64,000 nt of DNA, taken from the NCBI RefSeq assembly GCF_002243175.1, contig NZ_NDYF01000017.1:62001-126000 (forward strand), written 5' to 3'. This document shows positions 44,311 through 56,200 of this stretch, piece after piece. This DNA comes from Finegoldia magna_J. Lineage in GTDB: Bacteria; Bacillota; Clostridia; Tissierellales; Peptoniphilaceae. Both the position numbers and the translations under genes were made by a program. Under the pieces are notes generated by a model that saw only the letters and a list, made by a program, of their open reading frames with translations, ran no database searches and had not been told where the DNA came from. Numbering within the stretch: the stretch's first letter is position 1; each line of letters begins with the position of its first letter.

Positions 44311-45829
44311 TTACAACTCTCCTATCTAATGGAATTTTTATTTTAAATTGCACATACGATTCTTCTAATTCTTCATTATTCTTAAATATTTCATATTCAA
44401 ATACCCCTCTGTATTGTTTTAAATTCAGCCTTAGAATATTTAATCCTATATTGCCTTCTTTAATTTTATCTTTATCTTTTATATAATCTCCAACGTTTGT
44501 AACTGTTAAATAAATTATATTTTTTTCTACTTTTAGACTAATATTAGTGTTGTAACCTTTAGAATGCTTAAACGCATTTATTAATAACTCATTAATACAT
44601 TTATATACTATCTCATCATAAGGTGATGAAAGTTCAATATCTTTTTTACATTCAAATTCAATAAGCATCTGTTTACTTAAATACATATCTTCTAAATCTG
44701 ATATAAGTTTATTATATGCATCGTACAAGGAACTGTACTCTTTAATCTTAGGATTAAATGAATCAATTTCATGTCGAATTAAATCATTCAATTTATCTAA
44801 ATTCTGTAATATATAATTTTTATCTGAACCTGACAAATTATCTTCAATCCATCTACGTATAGCTATTATGATTTGAAGTATATCATCATGTAAAAATGTC
44901 TGAATTTTTAAAATATTAAGTCTTTCAATTTCTCTATTTCTATATATTTCAACATAATAACTATCTAATAATTCATCAAAAGTAACACTTTGATGTTTCT
45001 TATACTCCTTGTAACTTCTAAATTCGGCTAAATATATAAAAAAATAAAAAGATAATAAAGTAATATCAACTACAGAAATACCAACTAAATATAGCATTAC
45101 AAATAAAACAATATAACCTAAAAATAGATTCCTCATGGCTTTGATAAATAATGCTAATCCTTTTCTTACATCCGTAATCATAATTTTATACAGTAATGCC
45201 GACTCCATTGATATAATTGATAATAGTAGGTACTCACTAATTGAAACAATATCTATACTATTGAATTTTTTATAAATACAAAAAGAAATAATAAAACATA
45301 TTTGTAAATATAAAATTACCTTTCTATTATTATGTCTTATTTTTTTATCTAATATATAAGAAATACCAGGACTCATTAATAAAAGAATAACTACATATTT
45401 ATATATAAAATCGGATAATGAATAATTATAATTTATAGTTAAAGCTGAAATAGAAAGAATAATAGTTATAATTAGTTTTTTAATACTTAACCTATATGTT
45501 GAACATATCAAGGCTAAATTTTCTAACAATAATAAGCTATATATGATTAATTCTATGTGTTTTCCTATTTGTATGTTAATTAGTATTGTATCTTCTGCAC
45601 ATATAAATATTATAAATATAATAGTTAGAATACTATGCTTTAAAATGAATTTTTTATCAGAATTTAATATTGTAATAACATACGAAATAAAATTTACAGT
45701 ACTCAGCAAAATTATTACTATAATTCCTATATCTTTTCGTTGATAATACTTTATAAAAGGAATTATAGGTATAAACAAAACAATTTGTAGTATAATGTGA
45801 GCAATCAAAATCAAATCTTTTCTTTTCAT
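44282..45829 (-). CDS. Polytopic sensor histidine kinase (ComP/HisKA_3-like)
   Basis: 515 residues. The N-terminal 290 contain about nine or ten membrane segments with little extracellular mass. The phosphoacceptor box is FLHDDILQIIIAIRRWIEDN (His about 312), as in NarX/DegS/ComP-type kinases. The ATPase domain has INELLINAFKHSKG and EGNIGLNILRLNL. Kinases with this topology (ComP) sense hydrophobic or modified peptides in the membrane, so one of the RiPPs could be the inducer. It is transcribed with the response regulator from shared promoter site E. Confidence 0.85.
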   Translation of the reverse strand: MKRKDLILIAHIILQIVLFIPIIPFIKYYQRKDIGIIVIILLSTVNFISYVITILNSDKKFILKHSILTIIFIIFICAEDTILINIQIGKHIELIIYSLLLLENLALICSTYRLSIKKLIITIILSISALTINYNYSLSDFIYKYVVILLLMSPGISYILDKKIRHNNRKVILYLQICFIISFCIYKKFNSIDIVSISEYLLLSIISMESALLYKIMITDVRKGLALFIKAMRNLFLGYIVLFVMLYLVGISVVDITLLSFYFFIYLAEFRSYKEYKKHQSVTFDELLDSYYVEIYRNREIERLNILKIQTFLHDDILQIIIAIRRWIEDNLSGSDKNYILQNLDKLNDLIRHEIDSFNPKIKEYSSLYDAYNKLISDLEDMYLSKQMLIEFECKKDIELSSPYDEIVYKCINELLINAFKHSKGYNTNISLKVEKNIIYLTVTNVGDYIKDKDKIKEGNIGLNILRLNLKQYRGVFEYEIFKNNEELEESYVQFKIKIPLDRRVVNENFVNRRS

Positions 45830-46009
45830 AATTTTTCCTTATAAATGTTAGATAGAAACAAATAATTGTAACTCTATGATATAGACAATGTGTGATTTTA
45901 TATCAATATTCTTCTAATATTATTATATACTATATCTCAGTATAAATTAGTTATTTCAATATCTTATATTCTGCCTACTGCTTTCTAGTTATTTTTTACT
46001 CTTTTATTT

Positions 46010-46054
46010 ATTGTAACCTAATCAATAATAAATCTCAGCTAACTTTTGTGTATT
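46010..46054 (-). promoter_or_regulatory. Shared RiPP-regulon promoter, site E (kinase/regulator operon)
   Basis: On the minus strand AATACACAAAAGTTAGCTGA (46054-46035), 17 bases, GTTACAAT (46017-46010). It has 18 of 20 matches to the other boxes and a poorer -10, which could mean weaker basal activity and autoregulation. The leader to the kinase gene is about 170 bases without other features. Confidence 0.82.
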
Positions 46055-46110
46055 AAGCATAAATTTGTACAATATTCAAATAATACTTTAATAATCATTG
46101 TTTATTCAAC

Positions 46111-46138
46111 AAAAAATAAAGGCAGTCCTAAGACTGCC
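46111..46138 (-). terminator. Rho-independent terminator at the end of the ICE backbone operon
   Basis: GGCAGTC (46121-46127) pairs with GACTGCC (46132-46138) around a CTAA loop, followed on the minus strand by a T-rich run. It is 6 bases past the SSB-like gene stop, and separates ICE genes from the cargo. Confidence 0.88.
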
Positions 46139-46143
46139 GATAT

Positions 46144-47238
46144 TTATCTCTCTGTACCTTTGCTATGGTCTTTCTTGTTTGATTTAGTTTTATCGTCTGT
46201 CTTCAAGCTTTTTATTTGCCCTAATATAGACTTTTTATCTTTATTTTGAGTTTTTATTTGTTCTTTTGCTTTTAACAACTTGGCAGAATATATCTTTATA
46301 CTCCTATATTCTTTTCCATTCTTTCCTTTGTTGGTTTTTCCCTTACCAAATAAGTGTACAAAGTCACCTTTCTTCATATTACCTACTTGACTAATTTTAT
46401 CATTATATGCGTAACAATCAGTAAATTTTACGTTTCCTTCCTTGTCATTTTCTGCTATAGAAAAGGAAGCAACTTTAAAGCTTCTTCCATCTTTTGCTTT
46501 TAAATCTTTGATCTCTATATCACTAGCTAAATTTCCATCTATGTTTAATATATCCTTGCTTTCTTTATCTACTTGTTCTCGATTAATTTCTAAATTTTCT
46601 TCTAATCCTTGATCATCTATATGATCCATAAACTTTTCATCAATAAGTCCCATTACTGAATCACTCATATAATTATCATAGGCAACATTAAGAACCTCTT
46701 CATTTAACACTCCTGTTTCAAGAGATACGATCCCTTTTACAAATTCTTTATGATTATATTCAGCTAGAAAGTCTATTGTATTTTTCATACTTTTAAAATC
46801 AATATTTTGCATATTTGCTATAGTTTTTATATCGCTGGCATACCTTACTGATTCCCATTCATAATTTCCACTTTTCTTATTTAGCTTAATTCCTGTAGCT
46901 AAAATAAATTGATTACCATCAAATAGTGTAGCTTGATTATCTTTAATATCAAGTACAATTGTTTCTCCAAATTCTGTATTAATTACATTTCCTTTTCGTA
47001 CATCCATTAATATTCCTCCTATTAATTCTTCTTTTTCTTCATTAATTACAAATTGTTTTATTTCTTCAACTGTCGGATCATTAATTATAGTTTGAATAAA
47101 GTCTACTAATTTATCCTCTGAATCTCCTAAATTTTTGATTCCATACTCCACTAAGTTATTAATTATTCTTTGAGTTGCTCCATCAAAAGAAAACTCATCT
47201 TGTATAAATTCATTAAATCCATCTTTATCAAATTTCAT
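46144..47238 (-). CDS. ICE-associated SSB-like (OB-fold) protein
   Basis: 364 residues. The first 200 form an uncharacterised domain (FNEFIQDEFSFDGATQRIIN; later NYEWESVRYASDIKTIANMQ). Residues about 225-335 have an OB-fold look (IEIKDLKAKDGRSFKVASFS, then GDFVHLFGKGKTNKGKNGKE), followed by a basic tail. Single-stranded DNA-binding proteins with extra N-terminal domains are common beside the SNF2/methylase gene of Firmicute conjugative elements. It may protect transferred single strands. AAAGGAATAG precedes the ATG. Confidence 0.65.
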   Translation of the reverse strand: MKFDKDGFNEFIQDEFSFDGATQRIINNLVEYGIKNLGDSEDKLVDFIQTIINDPTVEEIKQFVINEEKEELIGGILMDVRKGNVINTEFGETIVLDIKDNQATLFDGNQFILATGIKLNKKSGNYEWESVRYASDIKTIANMQNIDFKSMKNTIDFLAEYNHKEFVKGIVSLETGVLNEEVLNVAYDNYMSDSVMGLIDEKFMDHIDDQGLEENLEINREQVDKESKDILNIDGNLASDIEIKDLKAKDGRSFKVASFSIAENDKEGNVKFTDCYAYNDKISQVGNMKKGDFVHLFGKGKTNKGKNGKEYRSIKIYSAKLLKAKEQIKTQNKDKKSILGQIKSLKTDDKTKSNKKDHSKGTER

Positions 47239-47270
47239 ATTCTATTCCTTTAGCAATATTACTTAAATAT

Positions 47271-50200
47271 TTATCTACCATAAGGCTCACAGTTGTTTAT
47301 TTCTTTTATGTTATTGTCTTCTTCTAAGTTATTCTTATATTCCTGTAACTTATCTATAATAGATTCCTTTTCTTCTTTAGCATGAAAATTATCTTCAACA
47401 TCATAAGTAGATTCAAAATAATCAGAATCTTTAAAGTCACTATCATATCTATCAGGAATCCCATCATTATCCAAGTCTAAATTTAATGGATCATAAAAAT
47501 TACCTTCATCATCTATTTCAAGTCCAAGAATTTCCTTTAACTTTTTTTCATCAACTGCTACAAGCTCACTAAAATCCCAAAAGACAATATCCGTCTTTAT
47601 TTGTATTACCTCTTCCAAATCACTTGCGTCCAAAGGATCATAGGTGTACTGAAAGCTGTCAATTAAAGTATTGTCTACATAGGTATTCATTTTATAATTT
47701 TCCAAATCTAAACTAATTTGTATCTCATGTTTTTCATCTGGTGTAGTTGTATAAGCTATTCTTATGTCATTTAAATCAGGAAATAGGTTATCAAAATCTT
47801 CTACTTTGTTATCTTCTTCATATTCTCTATTCAAGAAATTAATTAATTCTTCCTTTACTTCTTCAAGCAATGGATTGTCTTGTTGTATATCTTCACTATC
47901 TCCCATATTCAAAAGATTATTTACTTCTGAAAGCCTTAGAGACTTATCTTTCAAAAGCTCAGCTTGTGGAAATGTCTTTTGTACTTCTAGTTTTGCTATT
48001 TGGAATTGTTCTTCTGTATCTTTTAGTTTAGATATATTATCTTCTAGTCTTTCTGGTAATTTATCTAGTATATTATCCATTCTTGTAATATTGCCTAGTC
48101 CATCTGTTCCAAACTCTCCCGTATAATCTTCTTTTCCTTTCAAAATAAAGTTATACTTATTGAAAAAAGAATCATACTTTATAGATAGATCAAAGTTTCT
48201 ATACTTCCCTACTTTTATTCCTTCTCTATCCATTTCTCCATTAATTTTCAGTCCCTTAATTTTATTCAACAAAAACTCCCCTGCAATTTTCTTATCCGTA
48301 TACTTCTTCTCATTAATGGTTATGGAGGTAAATTTATTTTCCTCTTTTGTATTTTTACTTACTTCCCTATAAGGCTCAACATTTTTAATATCTTCCTTTA
48401 AGTTCTCTATCCTTTCTTTTAATCTTTCTATTTCCTTTGGATAAAATTTAACTACTTTATCTTCCAGCTTGTAAAGATTTGATTTAAAATTGGACTCTAG
48501 CATTTTAAGTTTAGAAACTTCAACATCAAGGTCCATCTTCTCCTTTATTAATGGATTTCCTGTTGCAAGAGCTTTGATTTCGGCATAGTTTAATGTGGCT
48601 TCGTCTACATCTTCTGCAACTCTTACAGGAGTCTTTGACGTCATAATTTGGGAAATATATTTTTGTTTATTCTCTAAGGTTTGGAATAGGTAGGCATCAA
48701 AAGTATTTTCTGTTACATATCTAAATATATGGACTTCCTTATTCTCATTTCCCTGCCTAACAATCCTGCCTGCCCTTTGAGAAAGATCAGCAGGTCTCCA
48801 TGGTATATCAAGATCGTGAATTGCAATTAGTTTGTCTTGGGCATTAGTACCTGCTCCCATCTTCTGTGTTGAACCAATTAATACTCGTATTTCTCCCTTT
48901 CTTACCTTATCAAAGATAGCGTCTTTTTCCATATTGTTTTTTGCTTTATGAATAAATTCTATTTCCTCTTTTGGCACTCCCATATCTATAAGTTTTGTTT
49001 TAATATCATCATAGATATTAAAATCATTACTTGGTGTAGACATATCACAAAATATTAATTGAGCAGATTTTTTATCTTTATATTTATCCCAAATGCTAAA
49101 TACATTTTTTATACAGGTATTCACCTTACTATTAGGATCATCAGGAAGTAAAGGATTGATTAATCTTTGATCTAATGCCATCTTCTTCCCATCATTTGTT
49201 ATTAATAGCATATTATCAACACTTGAATCTACCTGCTTATCACGAACCTTATCTGCTCTCTCTGAAAAAGTTTCAAGAATTTCTTTTTGTTCTTCGGTAG
49301 GCTTTGTTTTTATAGTTTCATAATGGGCAATTGGTGTAGGGAGATTTAAAACATCAGCTGTTTTAATATCCATAAATCCTTTTACAGTATTCATAAGTTC
49401 AGGAAGATTATAAAATTTTGCAAATCTGGTTTTGCTCCTATAACCATTACCCTCAGGATTTAATTCTATTGCCGTTATTGTTTCTCCAAAAGTAGATGCC
49501 CAAGAATCGAAATGTTGCAATTTCATCTTTTTTAATTCATCATACTGTAAATATCTCTGCATGGTATAAAGTTCAGCCATACTGTTACTTACTGGTGTAC
49601 CTGTGGCAAATACTAATCCTTTATTATTAGTTATTTCATCCATATAGCGGCATTTCATAAGCATATCTGATGATTTTTGTGAATCTGTAGAAGTAATTCC
49701 TGCTACATTCCTCATTTTAGAAAATAGATAGAGGTTTTTGTAGGCATGGGCTTCATCTACAAATAACTTATCTACTCCCAGTTCCTCAAAGGTTACAACG
49801 TCATCTTTCTTATAATCAGCATTTAGTTTTTCTAACTTTGTCTCTAATTTTTTCTTTGTTTTTTCTAATTGCTTTACAGTAAATCTTTGATCCCTTTCTC
49901 TTTTATATTCATCTATATAGTCAATGATTTCATCAATTTGACCTTGCAATTCATATTCTTGTCTTTCTTTTGATATAGGAATTTTTTCAAATTGACTGTG
50001 CCCTATAATAACAGCATCAAAACTTCCTGTAGCAATACGACTACAAAATCTTTTTCTTCTATCTGGTGTAAAATCTTTTTCTGTAGCACATAATACATTA
50101 GCTCCTGGATAAAGTTCATTAAATTCTCTTCCAAATTGCTCTACAATGTGGTTAGGAACAACAAACATTGACTTATTACTCATCCCAAGTCTTTTTGACT

Positions 50201-53200
50201 CCATGGCTATACCTATCATTTCAAAGGTTTTTCCTGCTCCTACTTCATGGGCAAGTAAAGTATTTCCACCAAACAAACCTCTTGCTATTGCATCTTTTTG
50301 ATGTGCTCTTAATTCTATTTCAGGATTCATTCCTTCAAAAGTAAGATTAGATCCATCATATTCCCTTTGTCTTATGGAATTGAATCTTTCGTTATAATCT
50401 TCTACTAATCTATTTCTTCTTTCCACATCATCAAATATCCAGCTTTTAAATTCTTCTTTTATCATCTCTTGCTTACTTCTTGCAAGCATTGTTTCTTTTT
50501 GATTAAGCACAGATTTTTTCTTTCCATCACTGTCTTCTACTTGGTCAAATACCTTAGTATCTCTTAAATTTAAAGTATCTTCTATCAATTTGTAGGCATT
50601 TACCCTATTTGTACCATAGGTAAAAGAAGCAAGGTCATTGCCCCTATCAGAGCTTTTTCCTTCAACTCTATATTCTCCTGTAAAGTCAGAATACTTAATA
50701 TCTATATTCCACCTTGATGAAACTGGTGTTTTCAACAAATCAAACATAAATTTTTTGTAATCTTGTTCCGGTATCCATGTTGCACCCATTCTAACTGTAA
50801 TCTCACTTGCATCTAGTGCTTTAGGCATTACTTCCACTAGCTTTGCTTTTTGAAAATGTAACTCTTCTAATTCTTTTTTTAAGAGTTTACTATCCTCTAG
50901 ATTTTCTTCCTTTCCTAACTCTTTTTCGATGTTTTTAATATAAGAGTCTACAACTTCAATTTTATCTCTTATATTTCCTGACAAGTATTCATCAGCACTT
51001 ACGTAAGGTCTTGAAAAATCTCCTAGCTCATTAGCAGACTTAAATGGATTTATATCATTAGGTTCAAAGGAATCTAAATTTAAAAATATTTCTCCCTTTA
51101 ATTCTTCTATTAATTTATCTCTTGTTTTTCCTGTCAATTCTTCCATATAATCAAAATTTATTTTACCTTTTTGACTAATAGAGAGTACCAGAGCATCTAT
51201 TGCCCTATCTGTATGATCTATTATTACAGCTTTTTTTATAGTTCTCTTGTTAAAGATGTCAGATTTTCCTATAAAGTTGCCTTCTTTATCTAATTTTTCC
51301 AAAGTTGAAATTAAAGAAAAATTGGCATCTTCTCTAAATAACTTTTTATTGGTTTTTGAATTTAGTCTTCCATGTTTGCTATTGAAATCATCGTAGAATT
51401 TATTTAGATTTTCTTGTTCTTTTTTTATCTCTTCATCTGAATAGTCTTCTCTTTGATAGGTTATAACTTTCCTTAGACTTTCATTTAATCTTAAATATTC
51501 TTTTACCTTATCTTTATCATTTTGGTTTAAGGATATTCTTTGCATAATTGAATTTTCTCTAAAATATATTTCATCATCCACTAAAGCAAAAGAATAGTTT
51601 TTAACACTATCATCAGCTGGTATTGTTTCTTCTCCTAAATCATCATTTATTTGAGCTTCTTCATACCTACCTTGAATATTTTTAATGGCTTTTTTTAGTC
51701 CTTCTTCTAAAGAAATATCTTTATTTTCAATACAAGCAAGGCTTGTCCCAAATCTTGACGGTATTTCTTCCATAGTCCCTATTACCATCTGAGGATTATC
51801 TACAAAGTATTTATTATATATTAGTCCTTTTGCATCTTTGTCTAGCTTTATCCAGTCTTCATCTATCTTTAATAGCCTATCTCTCTTTTTTAAAAAGATT
51901 ATATCTGAAGTTACTTCTGTTCCAGCTACCCCTTTAAATGTAGTATTTGGTAGTCTTATTGCTCCTAAGAACTCTGCTCTTTCCGATATATATCTTCTAA
52001 CATCTTCACTTTTTTTATCCATTGTTCCTGAAGATGTTATAAAGGCAATGATGCCTCCATCCCTAACCTTATCTAAAGTTTTAGCAAAAAAATAATCGTG
52101 AATTAGAAAGTTATTTCTTTCATACTCACGATCTGCTACTTTAAATTCTCCAAAAGGAATATTTCCTATGGCCACATCAAATAGGTTATTAGAAAAATTG
52201 GTTTCTTCAAATCCTTTTATTTGGATATTGGCATTAGGGTAAAGTTCTTTGGCAATTTGTCCACTAATGCTATCTAATTCAACTCCATAAAAGTTTGACT
52301 CTTTCATTTCTTCAGGTAGATTTCCTATAAATCTCCCTGTCCCAGCACTTGGTTCTAATATATTTCCTTTTTCAAATCCAAGATTAGAAAGACTTTCATA
52401 GATAGCGTCTATAACTACTTTCGGCGTATAAAAAGCTGTTAAGGTTGATTCTCTTGCCCTATTATATTCTTCCCCAGTTAGATTTTCTTTTAAAAAGTTT
52501 CTTGCATCAAGCCATTGACCTTCCTTTTCTTCATCAAATACATCAGAAAGTCCTCCCCAGCCGATATATTTTGCCAAAATTTCCTGTTCATCTTTTCTTG
52601 CACTTCTATTTTCTTTTTCTAAAGCCTTTAAGACATTTATAGCTTCAATGTTGTTTTTTAATCTCTGTGATGGTGGTAGGTTTTCTTCTTCATTAATAAT
52701 TTTATAGTTTTCTAAAGAAACTTCAGAAACCCCTTCTATATTTTCTATATCAGTCTTTTTGTCTTTTTTAACTTCTTCTTCGTTATTATTGTCAATATCT
52801 TCAAAGCTGATTTGTTCTACTAGTTCCCCTTTATCAATAGATTGTTTTTCTTTTTCACTAGATCTATATACTTCTAAATCAAGATTTTTATAGTCATTAA
52901 AAAGAATTGTTTCACTTCCGGTAATAAAGCCATTCATTAGTCCTGTGCTATCTTCTAGTTCTATAGTTTTAGGACTTGTAGTATCGTTAATAGCAGTTAT
53001 AGTGTATTCTTTTCCTTTGTATCTAACACTCATACCTTCTTTAAATGGATTTTCTTCTTGCCTTGTTCTATCATTTTCTATTTGCTGATTTAAATATCCA
53101 TTTAAAAGCACTTCTCTATGTTTGTCATCAAGTAAATAAGGAAAGTTACTTAATATGTCCTTATAACTTTTATATTTTATAGCTTGATTAGAATTTAAAA

Positions 53201-56200
53201 TATACCCATTGTATCGTAAATTTTGTTTAAGAGATTTCCCCTTAACATCTAAGATTAGCTCTACCTTATACCCTTCTTTTCCATCTATAATATTTTCTGG
53301 TTTTTTTAATAATCCATCTTCTATTTTCTTTGACAGTAGTAAGTATTCTTCATCTTGAGGATCAAAATAGTATTCTCTTTTTTCTTTGATATCCTTATCT
53401 ATTAACATGGAAAGAACTTGTTTCTTATCTCTTATTTCTTCAATTTTGGATTTTTCTTCTTGCGATAAATTTATATTAAAAGTGATTTTATTTTCTTCAT
53501 TTATATGTGCTAAATTTTGATATGCTCCATTGATTTCAAGATTTTTATTAAAAACATATATATCATTATAATAATCTGGAAATTGCTGATTAAAGCTTTG
53601 AACATCTATATCATAGCCTTCCTCAAATTTTGTAACTTTATCATCAGTAATTTCAAATAAACCTTCCCTTTCCAATTCTAATACATCATTTAAATTTGTA
53701 AGATTTGCTTCTTTCATTTTGGCAGTAATTTCATCAAACAAACTGTCTATTTTTTTGCTATCTTCAAAAGATTTCCCTTTATATAAAGTATAGATCTTTC
53801 CTTGTGAGTTTTCCTTTCTTGGATAAACTCTAATTCCTGTTTCTTCTAATTCTATATCCTTTGTTTTATATTTATCTACTAAAGCATAATAAAATCCTAC
53901 TTTTACTGCTATTTTATCTTCTACAATCTCTTTTGTTAATTTTTCTTCTACTTCATTTCTTAATACTTCTAAAGCTTTTAAATCGCTTTCTTTAAAGGAA
54001 TGTGAGAATAGTTTTAAGTCCTTATCAAAATAGGCATCATATGAATAATATATTATTTGATTATGGTTATTATCATATCCACTGGAAATATCTTTTATTT
54101 TTAAATATTTATTATCCTCTGTTCTAACTATATCTCCCACTTTTATAGAGAGTATCTCCTTATCATCTTCTATATTGTTTTCATGTGAATTATTTAAATA
54201 TTCTCTATATCTATTTTCTATTCTAATAGCTAATTCTTTAACCTTATCTATTGCCTTCATATCATCCGGAAGATTTCCCTGTTTATCGGCAACTTCTCTC
54301 ATGATTTTTACATATTCTCTTTGGAATACAGAGTTAAAACTTGCTAAGGTATTATTTCCTAAGTTTTCTCTTGCCTTTATAATTTCATTTTCTAAAACTT
54401 TATCCTTAACTAATACATCAAAAATTCTATCTTCAATTTGATTTATTGAAATTATTTTTTCATCTATCTTATTTCCTTCTATAGTTTGATTAAGTTCTAT
54501 CTGACTTTTTCCTATTTGTTCATAAAGAAATTCAAAGTCTCTTTGGTTGATCTCATTTCCATCACCTATGTCTATCTTATAGTGATCAACTATTTTCCCA
54601 TCTACTATATGGTTAAAATAGAATTTGGAATACCCCTCCCACTTATCAGTCATCTGCCCATATTCATCTTCTCCTAAGGTCTTATTATGAAGTCTTATCT
54701 TTTCATCTATTTCCCTTATTTCATCTAATAGTTGTTTAGTCAGCCTTTGTCCTGCATAATCTTTTTCTATTAGACTTGAACCCTCATTAAACTCAATTAT
54801 CCAATAATCATCTTTTCTATGGCTATCTAAATCAAAACCTATATTCTCTTTATTTTTATTAGGATAAAATTCCTTAAATTCTTCAAAACCATTTACTATA
54901 TCATCATCTATAACTTCTTTGTTAGAATTAACTACAATATTTGGAATATCATCATATCGACTTTGACTTTCTAAAAGGTAATATTCTCTTCCTTCTATTT
55001 CTTCCTTTTCTTTAATATAAAAAGTGTCATGTATTCCCTCAAGAATAATTCCATCGTCTAACTGGTCTAATGGTATATCTAATTGTTTTTCAAAGGCTAT
55101 GGAATATATTTCTTCTTTTAAAAAGTTTGGCATAAATTCATCATAAATGATAAGTTTTCCATCATCACCTATACTTGCTACAGACTGTCCTTGATAATAA
55201 TATATAGAACTATTATTTGTTCTTTCTATATATACATCATTATCAGTTGGAGGCAAATCATCTTGATAATTTATATACTCCTGGCTTTCTTTTTCTGTTT
55301 TATTTATTTGCTGATCTGTTTTTTTCTCCCTATTTTCTTCAAAACTTTCTTCATCTATATATCTATTCTTTTTAATAAGGTCATTAATTCTTCTTGCAAC
55401 ATTAGACCAAGATAGTAGTATTTCTTTTGCATTACCTTTATTATATTTTATTCCCTTCGCATCGTGCCACTCACCACTTTCTCTTGCAGCAGATAGTGCA
55501 TGAGAACTTCCACCTACGCCATATTCATTTTTCAAGAAATCTGCTTGTTCTTTTAAATCATGCTTTTCAGTAAAAAATTCATATATTCTTTTCTTTCCAT
55601 CAGAAAACCCGCTTCCTCTTTTTAGGCTTTCATCTATTTCATCTTGTGTTATAAAACTCTGAATAGGTGCAATATCCTTTAAATTTGACCTATATAATTT
55701 TCTTTCTATTTCTAAATCATTGATATCATTATAGATTTTAGATAATTTATAATGATGAAATCTTAAAATATCAGGATTAATCTTATATTCTTCTAAAAAT
55801 ACCTCGTATTCTTTTCTGAGTTTATTTATAAAATTTTTATCTTCAAGTTTTTTCCCGAGATTTTCTTTTTCATCTGGGAAGCCTCTTCCTTTTATATCAT
55901 TAAGAATCGCTAAATATCTATCCTTAGTTTCATCAGTAAGATCTCTCTTTAAATACAATAATTTTTCTGCTATTTTTTCTCTTTCATATGTCGCACTTTC
56001 TACAATCTCAACATTGCTAGCAAATTCTCCTCTATCTAATAAATTATTAATATTATTAGCTAAATCTTTCCAAGAAACTATTTGCCCTTCTCTATATCTT
56101 GCCTCATCTCCATCTTTAAAAATTGCTCCTTCCTTTCCAAACCATGCAGATATCTTTCTTCCTTCAATTTCAAGACCATTGGCTCCCCTATATATTTCTT

